A stretch of 64,000 bases of DNA from Rattus norvegicus (lineage: Eukaryota > Chordata > Mammalia > Rodentia > Muridae): assembly GCF_036323735.1 (NCBI RefSeq), contig NC_086022.1, positions 71,120,702 to 71,184,701 on the forward strand, in the 5' to 3' direction. A program made the position numbers and the translations under genes. The notes beneath the pieces were generated by a model. It did no database searches. It was not told the DNA's origin and saw nothing but the letters and a program-made list of their open reading frames with translations. Positions 49,065 to 59,768 of this stretch are shown in pieces. Each line of letters begins with the position of its first letter. Position 1 is the first letter of the stretch.

Positions 49065-52000
49065 ATGAGAGCACTCCTGTTCCTGGCCCTTGTGGGAGTT
49101 GCTGGTGAGTTCCATGCCTTAACCCAGGTCATGCCCTTCCTTTTCCAAGAAGCCATGAACCCCACAATCAAGACAGGTTTTCATGCCATCTCTATGTCAA
49201 AGTACTCTTTCTTCTTCCAGTGGCAGCTCTGCTTCCAGCCTTTCAGGGTTCTCTGTAAGACTAAAGTTTCTTACACCTTTCAATCTCATTTAGTGATCAG
49301 AGAATATTGAAAGAGGAAGGCTTGAGGAGGGTACAGGAAATAAAACTGTATGGGCCAAAAAGCTTGGAGATACCTCAGCCCAGGTTGTCTTTACAGATAA
49401 AAGCAAACCTTGAAAGTTGAAATCTTCATTCAACTGGAGACCCTATCTTAAAATTCTTAATTCATGTGCCTGGGACTGTGATATCATATTGGGAGGGTAA
49501 TTTTGGTACCATATATATTTTTAAAATACCCAAGTGACTTTGAAAATTATAAATATGCAATCAATAAAAAGATCAACAGTCTTCAACATTAACATTACAT
49601 CCTTCTGTCCTATGGAATGACTACTCTCTACTTTCCTTAAAATTCAGATTTAAGCTGGAAAATTGTGGGAACACAAAACTCTCTATACTCAGAATATTAT
49701 CCAAGATACTTCCAACCATCATAAACTCTTTGAAATCTCTGATAGCCAATAGGATACATACAATGAATAAGGGAATAATTAGAGGATTAGAGGATTAGAG
49801 AATAAGAAAACCATCTCTGCACCCTATTCCTATATGCTGCACATCATTTGACATGCCCCTGATAACCTATCAGAATGTAGTAAACTACAGAGTACGTGCC
49901 TATTGTCATGCAGTGGTGGGTAGAGCAGTGCTGCTGTGAATATCACTGTAAAGAGGGAACTGAGAGCTGGTTTGTTTGTGTCAGACCTGAACATGCTTCC
50001 GAATCAGCCAGGTCACGATTTGAAAATCTAGGGAGAAAACAGAGAGAGTGAATTCATAGCACGTTGGGAGCTGCCACAGTTGCACAGATAGAGATATTCT
50101 TATTACACACTGGACTAGGTTAATTAAAGTATGATTTAGTCCTATGGCTACTAGGGAAACGGTGTTACCTTCTTATTTTCTATACTTGTATTCAGTTAGG
50201 ACCCTAAGTTAGCTGAAAGCTGAGAGCCCACCTGCCAGAACCTTGAGGAATTGGGTTCTCAGTGGTGTCCTTGTCTTTATTCAAGTTGCTTTCCCTGTGG
50301 ATGACGATGACAAGATAGTTGGAGGATACACCTGCCAAGAGAATTCTGTCCCCTACCAGGTGTCCCTGAACTCTGGCTACCACTTCTGTGGAGGTTCCCT
50401 CATCAACGACCAGTGGGTGGTGTCTGCAGCTCACTGTTACAAGACGTAAGTGATGGACCCTCACTGTACAGAACACACACTTGACTTTTCTAAGGGCAGA
50501 GTATGAGATTGGGAAAGAAATGACCTGATACAGTGAATGGGAAGAGTCACAGGAAAGAGATTAATTATTTCATGAGTTTGAAGAGAATAAGATATAGAAT
50601 AGGAAGGCCTCCACACCCATAAATTATCCAAAATACATAGTGTATAGATAAATAAAGCAAGGAAAGTTGATTGTAGGATAGAAAGAATCGAACATGAAGT
50701 CACAAGAACTTTTCACAAATAGCAGTCCTGGTGATAAACTAGAGTTTTCAGTGAGTATGGAAAATCTGTAAAGATTTTAAAAACTCATGTGCTGCTGTGA
50801 ATATCACTGTAAAGAGGGAACTGAGAGCTGGTTTGTATACCAGACCTGAACATGCTTCCGAATCAGCCAGGTTATGATTTGAAAATCTAGGGAGAAAACA
50901 GAGAGAGTGAATTCATAGCACGTTGGGAGCTGCCACAGTCACACGGATAGAGATATTCTTATTACACACTGGACTAGGTTAATTAAAGTATGATTTATTC
51001 TTTGCAAAGCCACAGAAGAAGAATGAAGACCCAAGGAACTATTTTGTTTATAAAAGGTGGAGGGACAGGAGGTTGATGAGCAGTCTACAACTACAGTCCT
51101 TTAACTCAATCACATTACTTGTCCTTGAAACAGAAAGAAATCAGGTCTCACAATGTGACTTGCCCTCCACACTTCTGTAACCTTTGTGATATCAGACAAA
51201 GCTCCTCCCCACTCTAAGATTATTTAACAAAAAAGTGATTAACAACTCTGAAGTATTTTCAATAATGGAGAGGAAGAGTATAACATGTTTCTCTTCCCAA
51301 CAGCCGCATCCAAGTGAGACTCGGAGAGCACAACATCAATGTCCTTGAGGGCGATGAGCAGTTTGTCAATGCTGCCAAGATCATCAAGCATCCCAACTTT
51401 AATGCAAGGAACCTGAACAATGACATCATGCTGATCAAGCTCTCTTCCCCTGTGAAACTCAATGCTCGAGTGGCCACTGTGGCTCTGCCCAGCTCCTGTG
51501 CACCTGCAGGCACTCAGTGCCTCATCTCTGGCTGGGGCAACACCCTCAGTCTTGGTGGTGAGTACAGCATTTTATCAACTTCCTTCGCAACTTTCCAGAA
51601 GTATGCAAGGTTCTATGCTGAAACCATGGGCTTCGAAAATGCAAAACCATCGCAAGTAGCCAATAACACTGAGTTATGAAGAGTGTACAAGAGATGTATG
51701 CACAAAAACAACCTTGTTTCCAGCATGTAAACAGAGCAGATGAAGAAGGTTCTATTATTACTTCCAGAAAGGACATCAATAATGACTATTCTGGGATCTA
51801 AGTTTCTTGCTGGGACTTAATATCTTGAAGAATGTACCAGGTTCCCTAGAGTTGTCTAAACTAGAATGCCAATGGCTAGCCTCCCCTGAATCACATTTCT
51901 TTCTATTCCTTTCCTCAAAGTGAACAACCCAGACCTGCTCCAGTGCCTGGATGCCCCAGTGCTGCCTCAGGCTGACTGTGAGGCCTCCTACCCTGGAAAG

Positions 52001-52469
52001 ATCACCAATAACATGATCTGTGTTGGCTTCCTGGAGGGAGGCAAAGATTCCTGCCAGGTAATTGGCTCCATTCTCACAAAAATGCTGTCGTTTTTCCTAG
52101 GATTGGGGTTGGACTGCCCTAGTGTATGAGGCAGGGAGTTTCCTGTAGTAGTTCATGGAAATGTGAGGAGGGCTATTCTGGAGGTTATTTCAACATGTCA
52201 GCAAGAGCAGAGGGTGGGCTACCCTAGGGAGTCATAGCATGGCTAGACTGGCGTCTTCAGAGTAATGTGGTCCTTTCCCATTATGCCTCTCCCTTCAATA
52301 CTGTATTTCTCCTTCCCAGGGTGACTCTGGTGGCCCTGTGGTCTGCAATGGACAGCTCCAGGGCATTGTCTCCTGGGGCTATGGCTGTGCCCTGAAGGAC
52401 AACCCTGGTGTGTACACCAAGGTCTGCAACTATGTGGACTGGATTCAGGACACCATTGCTGCAAACTAA
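49065..52469 (+). CDS. Trypsinogen A (anionic-type, pancreatic serine protease), 5 exons
   Basis: Secreted zymogen of trypsin, which cleaves after Lys/Arg in the gut. CDS exons: 49,065-49,104; 50,286-50,445; 51,304-51,557; 51,921-52,057; 52,320-52,469. Their lengths (40/160/254/137/150) give 741 nt, 246 aa, all with GT-AG borders. Signal peptide MRALLFLALVGVAVA, activation peptide FPVDDDDK (enteropeptidase site), mature IVGG start. Catalytic triad His63 (SAAHC), Asp107 (NNDIML) and Ser200 (GDSGGP); S1-pocket Asp194 in GGKDSCQ sets the basic specificity. Conserved cysteines are present in the usual places. Family S1A, most like rodent anionic Try4/Try5-type trypsinogens; the exact orthologue cannot be fixed by eye, so no symbol is given. 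Oddities: a 211-bp copy of intron 2 lies in intron 1, and the poly(A) signal is AGTAAA. Tail to tail with trypsinogen B. Confidence 0.95.
49928..50138 (+). repeat. Copy of intron 2 segment inserted in intron 1 of trypsinogen A
   Basis: 211 bp, almost the same as 50,789-50,997 in intron 2, same orientation. In trypsinogen B the matching intron 1 point runs from CAGTGCTGTG to TCCTATGCCTACTAGGG without it, whereas intron 2 there has the segment (61,241-61,459). So the intron 2 copy is ancestral. Confidence 0.92.
50789..50997 (+). repeat. Source copy of the duplicated segment, intron 2
   Basis: Shared with trypsinogen B intron 2, hence older than the copy at 49,928-50,138. Confidence 0.9.
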
Positions 52470-52500
52470 GTTTCCTAAATCTCCTTGAAGTCACTGTGCC

Positions 52501-52506
52501 AGTAAA
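52501..52506 (+). terminator. Variant poly(A) signal AGTAAA, trypsinogen A
   Basis: AGTAAA lies 32 bp past the stop, where trypsinogen B has AATAAA in otherwise matching sequence. AGTAAA is a known weaker variant. Confidence 0.7.
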
Positions 52507-52665
52507 GTTGATTTTTTCCATTAGTTCCTGTGTCTCTGATCTCTTTATCCTTTTGTCTGTGTGAAATATACTCCTATTTGAACTCATTTCTCTTTATTAT
52601 TGAAATGTTGCTAGCTATATACATCTTCAAATATACTGCATGTAATAATAGTTCAGCTGCAGTTG

Positions 52666-53116
52666 AAATGAAAAAATAGTAATAGGATCGATTTTTTCTT
52701 CTCTTTAAAAGAACATTTATGAGAACTTTGATGCTAAAATATTTCTAATAGTTTTTCATACTTACATTTGTTTCTTTTTCACTTGCGAAGTATTTTGTTA
52801 TTTTGATACACATGAAAAGTATAGAGAGTTGAGATACAAAAAAGCATCAGTTTGGCCCTAATGATCCCCAAAGTTCAGGATTGTGTAAGGAAATTACCTG
52901 CACATTTTAAAAACTGAATTTGCACACAAAATAATCTGAAAAAGTCTTTATTAACACTGATCAAGAGTGATGAGGTTCTTGAAATTTTTCATTGGAGTTG
53001 TCCAAGGGTTCCTCATAGAAGAAAGAGATTACACTGAAGGGTCCTCATGTTGGTTAAAAGTATGTTCTCCACCCTACATACTCATGGCTTCTCAATAAAG
53101 CAGCCATGTAACCTTA
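52666..53116. other. Spacer between arms, no gene
   Basis: AT-rich, no supported frame. Confidence 0.4.
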
Positions 53117-53835
53117 TCACCTGAGAGAAGTAGCATTGATGTGTTTCCTAACAGCATTCCCATGGCTTTTCCTTGCTTCTAAAGGTTCCAGGGCAGCCAA
53201 TGTTGCTTCAAGAAACACATTCTTTAGCCATTTCTGTGTGAGGTTACAGCAATCCTCATTCTTGACAGCCTTCAGATCCCACTCCAGCTTGTCAGCAGTT
53301 TTCAGGGTAATAGATTTCACTTTGTTCTTGGCAAGTTTCTCAATAGTACAAAGGTCATCTCTGAGACCCATTTGAGTTGCAGCAAGTAAGAAAGGAGTCC
53401 TTGAGCAGTGGTGAGTTGTCTCAGGTACCCACTTTTCTTTCACATTTTTGAATGAGGATGGAGAGACCACTGAGAAACATACTAGAAAAATAAGTCCATA
53501 GAGTTGTCTTCATTGGAATGTTGATGGCTAGCCTGGTCTGAATAACATTTCTTTCTTATCCTTTCCTCAAAGTGAACAACCCAGACCTGCTCTAGTGTCT
53601 GAATGCCCCAGTGCTGCCTTAATAACTTAGCAGTCTTTGTCATAACCTTCTTGCCCTGGAATATCAAAAAGTCCAAGAGTGTATGGCTCTCCATCAATCA
53701 TAAGAGTGACTATATAGTTGTTGAAAACAGTCAGTATATATTTTGCTGGAATCTTGTTCATCATATAGGATATCAGTAGACATATTTTATCAATAGCACC
53801 ATCACTGACAACACAGCCCTTAATTGTCTGCATTA
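53117..53835 (-). pseudogene. Cdc42-ps: Cdc42 processed pseudogene, broken and carrying a trypsinogen insert
   Basis: Intronless relic of the Rho GTPase Cdc42. From the minus-strand ATG at 53,833, MQTIKGCVVSDGA... and ...GEPYTLGLFDIPGQEGYD match the N-terminal third. 53,117-53,490 matches the rest (...NVKEKWVPE, FLLAATQ, LRDD, TIEKLAKNK, NVFLEA, LAALEPLE). The P-loop Gly/Lys/Thr set is damaged, the C-terminal CAAX box is gone, and the frame is broken at the middle, where about 18 bp of Cdc42 are replaced by about 125 bp of trypsinogen sequence. No clear poly(A) tail or TSD was found. The gene symbol is descriptive only. Confidence 0.88.
53496..53620 (+). pseudogene. Trypsinogen intron 3/exon 4 fragment inside the Cdc42 relic
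   Basis: Matches about 51,845-51,968 of trypsinogen A on the plus strand: GAGTTGTCT, ATGGCTAGCCT, TTCCTCAAAGTGAACAACCC, then exon 4 up to CCAGTGCTGCCT. It contains the exon 4 acceptor but no full exon. Three C>T or G>A-type changes in the exon part make it non-coding. Confidence 0.88.
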
Positions 53836-54342
53836 TGGAAAAGCATTTTACTGGGCTACATGTAATTTTTAACTCAATACTTTCATGAACATGTATGTTA
53901 TTAAGGAATAAATAACATGAACTTTAAATGGGAGATTTTAAATTAAAGTTTCCTTCAAATGTAAGGTAATTCATAGGCACCATGGCTGGATGGAGTTGTT
54001 GGTGGCCTCCCTCTTTTGGAGAATTGCATAGCACTTTCTGGTATCATGAAAACTAATTCTCAGTAAGTAGGTATTCAGGTCAGTTTGCCTTAGGGGCCTC
54101 TGGTCCTGTTTCTGAAATACATGGCGTCTTCAACAAAGCAATTGCTTTCTACCTCTTGTGGGGCAAATGATTGCAGTAAGCAATAGCACATAATAATGTT
54201 TCAAGAGTCTCTGGTACAACCCTGAGAAACAACTCAAAAGAGGGCTTTTTAAAGGCAGGGTATTAGGCTTTTCTTAGATGGTGTTTGGTTTTTGGAAGAA
54301 ATATTCTTAACTCAGAGAAGAAATTTCATTAACTTGATTACA
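53836..54342. other. No gene seen
   Basis: No supported frame or repeat. Confidence 0.4.
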
Positions 54343-54353
54343 CACACACCACA

Positions 54354-54436
<83 letters not shown>

Positions 54437-54440
54437 TACG
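54343..54440 (+). repeat. (CA)n(TA)n(TACATA)n microsatellite
   Basis: CA dinucleotides pass into TA and then TACATA units. Confidence 0.95.
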
Positions 54441-56403
54441 TATCTTATGGCTTATTAATTTCTTATAAAATTTTTAGAGATCCTTACTGTCATTTTACCC
54501 TTCTGTTTTCTTCTTCTATGTTTATCTCCTTGGTTCTTTTCTGACTTGTCATTTTTCTCATTTCTCCAATGAAATATTTTGTACTCTGTTCTTCCTTCTC
54601 CATTGCTCCTCCATTTTCCTATTCTGGCACTGGCTCCTTTTTCATTCCTAATATTTGGCTTTTTTTACTGTTTTTGGTTTCTTTTATTTGTTTCTTTTCT
54701 GAGTTATTCCATAATACATACTCATATCTTAAGATCTGTAGGTAGGTGTTCCAATGAGTAATAATATTTGTCATTTATAATTTGGGGTCTGGGTTAGGAT
54801 ATTTTCCAATGTTCCATTCATTCACCTGAAAAGTTCACGATTTCATTTTTATAAGTGATTAATATACCATATTATCCACCATTTCACTATGTATTTATCT
54901 AGACATTTAGATTTTTCCATTTCCTACCTCTTATGCCTAACCTGGCACTAACTGTGACTCTCTTATTGAATGATACAAACCTGAATAACAAAAGAGAAAG
55001 TATGGCTGGTACTGAAAACCAACAAAATAGCGAAAGCTAGTGAAGTCATTTTGAAGAAAAACTATGACCCCTCCTTTACTAAACCAGGACAGTATTAAAT
55101 ATTTGTCCTTATTCCTACAGTTATGTGTAGTCCTCAGTTTGCATATAGAAACTTCTCTTTGTAACAGATCAGGAACATTAAAAAATACCATAACCAATAA
55201 AAATGTGGACTTATGGAGATCAATCCTAGTAGATTTGTTTACAAAACAACTCTTGCCCTGATGACTTTGGGAACATTGTGGAGACAATGTGGAAAAATTT
55301 TAAAAATCAAATACACAATGAGTTTTCTATGAAATTGTATCTCCTAGTTATGTCAGTAGCTACACTCATACAGTCTCATCAATATGATGCCTATACATAA
55401 GCTGAACAAGGACAATGGTGACAGATAGGCCAAAGTAAACATGAAAAACCCCAATGAGGTCACATACAACCTTAAACAATGAGCCACAGGTAGCTCAGGA
55501 ATGCTGAGAATGGGAGGAATACTAATGCCCAGGTAGAATGTATCAGTTGAATGTCCAATAAAAAAAAATGGTCAGCCTTGAGACCCACCCCCAGCATATG
55601 ACCATGTAACACTTTTAGGAAGATGTTACTATGCAGGCGAAGCAGGTACATGATAGAATGAGGCCTGTCATTGGACAAAATGGAAGGATGGGAGAAAAGA
55701 TTTTAGAGGAGGAGGAGAATGGCTCAAAGGAGAGATAGTAGCCAAGAGAACACGGAGGCAGATGTTAAGATTCCTCTCTGCACATTTACTGATTGTAATG
55801 AATATTCTCTGTCTCTGTCTCTCTATCTCCCCCCCCCCTACTTTTTTTGGTACCACGTGGAGAGATTTAATGAGAGGAGAAAAGTAGAAGGGGAAGGAAC
55901 ATAGGCTGGCCATGAGCACGTGGAGGGAAGGGGGGGTGAGTATAGAAAGGACAGGGACAGACAGGAAGAGAGCAGAGAAGTAAAGAACAAAGAGCAAGGA
56001 GAGCAAGAGCTGTTATGAATATTTTTAAGGGATGGATGTGTACAGGATTTTGTGTAGCTAGATGAGCATACTGTATGTTATCTAGGTGAACAATTATATA
56101 TTATCAGTTGGACCAGAGGTTATTGTGCTGTGTGTTCTTTCATGTGTTGATTTAATTGAATTCAAGAGAGTGTGGGGTGGCTGGAGACACTGAGTTGCTA
56201 CAGAATTGGGATGTGTATGTCTGGCATGGTGGCAACCTGCCTTGTGAACTAGACAGGTAGAAAGATTGTTGCCAGGCTCAGAGAGTAGCCATCAGCAGTG
56301 TGATTTATGGGATGGAGCAAAGTGGTGAAATGCTTTGCTGACTGAGATGAAAACTTCCAAAAGATGTCATGGGGCACTACGGTGCCGGATCTAGTTGGGG
56401 GTT
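54441..56403. other. Spacer, no gene seen
   Basis: A C-run at about 55,830 and purine-rich DNA at about 55,680-56,000. No family signature in any frame. Confidence 0.4.
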
Positions 56404-56415
56404 AAAAGAAAGCAT

Positions 56416-57281
56416 CTACACAATGGAATATTACTCGGCTATCAAAAACAATGACTTTATGAAATTTGTAGGCAAATGGTTGGAACTGGAAAATATCATC
56501 CTGAGTGAGGTAACCCAATCACAGAAAAACACACATGGTATGCACTCATTGATAAGTGGCTATTAGCCCAAATGCTTGAATTACCCTAGATTCCTAGAAC
56601 AAATGAAACTCAAGACGGATGATCAAAATGTGAATGCTTCACTCCTTCTTTAAAAGGGGAACAAGAATACCCTTGGCAGGGAATAGAGAGGCAAAGATTA
56701 AAATAGAAACAGAAGGAACACCCATTCAGAGCCTGCCCCACATGTGGCCCATACATATACAGCCATCCAATTAGACAAGATGGATGAAGCAAAGAAGTGC
56801 AGGCCGACAGGAGACGGATGTAGATCGCTCCTGAGAGACACAGCCAGAATACAGCAAACACAGAGGCGAATGCTAGCAGCAAACCACTGAACTGAGAATA
56901 GGACCCCCGTTGAAGGAATCAGAGAAAGAACTGGAAGAGCTTGAAGGGGCTCGAGACCCCGTATGTACAACAATGCCAAGCAACCAGAGCTTCCAGGGAC
57001 TAAGCCACTACCTAGAGACTATACATGGACTGACCCTGGACTCTGACCTCATAGGTAGCAATGAATATCCTAGTAAGAGCACCAGTGGAAGGGGAAGCCC
57101 TGGGTCCCACTAAGACTGAAACCCCAGTAAACTAGATTGTAGCAGGGAGGGCGGCAATGGGGGGAGGATGGGGAGGAGAACACCGATAAGAAAGGGGAGG
57201 GGGGAGGGGGATATTTGCCCAGAAACTGGGAAAGGGAATAACACTCGAAATGTATATAAGAAATACTCAAGTTAATAAAAA
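56416..57281 (+). mobile_element. Young 5'-truncated L1 with target-site duplication
   Basis: ORF2 tail plus full 3' UTR and A-tail, nearly the same as the 3' end of the L1 at 1-5,599. Flanked by a perfect 12-bp duplication, AAAAGAAAGCAT, at 56,404-56,415 and 57,282-57,293. The insertion lies in the spacer between the inverted arms. Confidence 0.93.
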
Positions 57282-57309
57282 AAAAGAAAGCATTTTATTT
57301 TAATTTTAC

Positions 57310-58395
57310 AGCAATAGACCCTCAGAGGCAGACTATGCCCAAAACAACCTCCTCTAGGCCTCACACAGTATAGGCACATAAAGAAGGCCTGAGATGTACC
57401 TCAGCTCTGTGCTACAGGGAATAAGTCAGTAGAGTACACTTCAGATGAACCCAACTCTGTGTCATGGCCCACAGAGGCAGAGAAATCATAAGCTGACCCC
57501 ATCCTGGTGCTACAGAGGCTCAGGTAGGCAGACCATACCGCAGATGACTACTGTCTAGTGTAGCAATGTACAGAACAGGTATACCATATTTTAGAGGACC
57601 CTGGTCACCCAAAGGACCAGAGCAACATTAAAATGAGAAAGTAAGTGCTAGAGAGATAGAAAGGAAAGAAAAAGAGAAAAAGAAAGAGGAGAACGAGAAA
57701 GAGGAGAAAGAGAAAGAGGAGAGAGACAGAGAGACAGAGACAGAGACAGAGAGACAGAGACAGAGAGAGAGAGAAGGTTGCATGCACAATGAAGATAGGT
57801 AGAACCAGAGACTCAAGGAATAGCCTGGTGTGAGTAGCTATGGATATAATCTAATGCCATGGAGAGGCCCAGACCTGAGCTATGGCCAAGGGCCATTTCT
57901 AAGCCTGTGTTCCTGCAGTACTGGTCATCTGTTACCACCAAAGGCCAGGCAGACATCCCTAGACTTTGGTGCTCCCTGGAGCCATGTTGATGGGTGAAGT
58001 ATCCAGGGTTGTCCAGAGCTGGCCCCACCTATCACTTGTGCATCAGTGAACAGTTAGTCATTAAGGGCTGAGAGGAGGAGAGCTGCCACCACCCTTCTTC
58101 ACCTTTAGCACTTGGGAGAGTCAGCCACCATATAGCACAGGGAACACAGTATAGCTGGCCTTGGCTACAGGGATGGAGGGTAAGCCAGCCTGAGAGTATC
58201 AGCTCAGGCGATGTAGTCATGACACTTGTCTATTGCAAGAGGCTCTCACCAACTGCAGTAGTCACAAGGGATGATCACAGGTTACTGAGTGCAGAAGAAC
58301 TGTTCTTGCCCCTCAACTGCTGCAACACTCAAGAGAGTGGGCACTACATTACACCTGGACAACATAGTACAAAGAGTACATCTTTAAAGGAAGAG
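57310..58395 (+). repeat. Composite repeat, copy 2
   Basis: Same module order as 44,095-46,230: subrepeats with CTGTGCTACAGGGAAT / CAGAGGCTCAGGTAGGCAGA-type words, a purine tract, then CACTTGGGAGAGT / AGCACAGGG / AGCTGGCC-type words. Shorter than copy 1. Confidence 0.5.
57640..57776 (+). repeat. Purine tract ending in (GAGACA)n
   Basis: AAAGAGGAGAAAG-type units, then GAGACAGA units. Confidence 0.9.
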
Positions 58396-59120
58396 GGATT
58401 TGTTTTCTCTCTATAAAAACCAATGAGAAAGCTGGCAAATAGTTTCACAACTGGTTCCTGAGTCCTATAGTAAGAAAATAGATCCAAGTTTTCAAAATAC
58501 AGTTGAAAATTGCTTTATCATTCATTTTCTTCTCTCTCAAAAATAGGCTCTAAATCTTGAGAATGGGTAGAAAACATAATAACAGGTTATTAAAATACAG
58601 ACTGTGATACATCATGGTCTGGATTGTGACTCATTGGGTTTGAAGTTGAGATCAAGAGAATGAATCTCCCACAAAGTCTTCGAATATCATTGCAAAAGTT
58701 TAGACAAGAGATATTGACCCTATTACTTTAAAATACAACAGTACACTACACTGTCCTTTCAAAAAGAAAGGGGATTAAAAATTCCTGTGTGTCATGACCA
58801 ATGAGACACTAGATGAAGAGACCTTCTAATAACCTCTTAGTTTTATAATGGTAGATATTGGGGATATATTAGAATAAAGAGAAGTCCTTCAGTTCAACCC
58901 TTGTACACCATCTCTTTCTCTGACAATCAAAAAGAAAAGTGTGACAAACAAAATTCTATCTACCGTCCTGATTCTTCTCCTGTGGTACTAAAGCAACATC
59001 TTTTAGTTTTCAGAACCACACAAGTGTAAAGAACTTGAAAAAATTGTGATATCCTGAGTCACAGAGAAAAAGACTAATTTACATGAGACCTGTATATTGA
59101 AGACTTTTAAAATATTGAAC
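58396..59120. other. No gene seen
   Basis: AT-rich, no supported frame. Confidence 0.4.
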
Positions 59121-59245
59121 AATTTATGCATACCTGGAATGAAGCCTACCAACACAAGCAGGATGGATGATGTTTTTAATTTGTTACTGGATTTGGTTTA
59201 CCAAAATTTTATTGAGTATTTTTGCATAAAAATTTGAGTGGCCTG
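59121..59245 (-). mobile_element. Old L1 ORF2 fragment, antisense
   Basis: TACCTGGAATGAAGCCTACC, GGATGATGTTTTTAAT and TTATTGAGTATTTTTGCAT resemble the reverse of an L1 reverse-transcriptase region. Confidence 0.65.
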
Positions 59246-59731
59246 AACTACGAGACATGAATGTATTTTCATGGTTAGTTTTCATAATACCAACCGGTGC
59301 TACGCAAGACTCCAAAGGAGAGAGGAAGCCAAAGTCACACCCAGACATAGAAACTATGAATCAACTCAATTTAAAAGGAACTCCCATCAAAAAATTTCTC
59401 AATTGAACATATGCTCTTTATTCCTTAAAAACATATTTATTTATGAAAGGGTTCAGTTAAACATCACATGTGATACTAAAACACTGTTAAGAACAATTTT
59501 AGTCTCAACTTACTGATACGTTTTTCGAGAAAAAAACCTGTAAACTTTCGACCACTTAATACATACTTTTTAAAATTGTTGCTGAACTATTACTCCATGC
59601 AGCATATTTGAAGATGTATATAGCTAGCAACATTTCAATAATAAAGAGAAATGAGTTCAAATAGGAGTGTATTTCACACAGACAAAAGGATAAAGAGATC
59701 AGAGACACAGGAACTAACAGAAAAAATCAAC

Positions 59732-59737
59732 TTTATT
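59732..59737 (-). terminator. Poly(A) signal AATAAA, trypsinogen B
   Basis: Canonical AATAAA on the minus strand, 31 bp past the stop codon. Confidence 0.9.
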
Positions 59738-59768
59738 GGCACAGTGACTTCAAGGAGATTTAGGAAAC

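Larger units (their letters stand above)
47650..52665 (+). repeat. Inverted duplication arm A (contains trypsinogen A)
   Basis: Homologous, in reverse complement, to 59,575-64,000. Anchors shared on the outer side: TGTTTTCTCTGAA (47,660), GAAGGCAATTCTGTGAACAG (47,788), ATAGAACCATG (47,925), GAGAGGAGAATGTGG (48,366), ACTTCAAAACACTTTTC (48,442) and TCTCATAGTTATTA (48,620). The inner edge is the GCTAGCTATATACATCTTCA region near 52,610-52,665. Confidence 0.88.

Noticed and set aside
52243..52587. 114-codon antisense ORF over trypsinogen A exon 5 (with a twin over trypsinogen B)
   Set aside because: Shadow of a conserved exon; kept in both copies only because the coding strand is conserved.
53482..53697. 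71-codon minus-strand ORF in the Cdc42 region
   Set aside because: It reads across the junction of the trypsinogen insert and Cdc42 relic; neither part is in its native frame.
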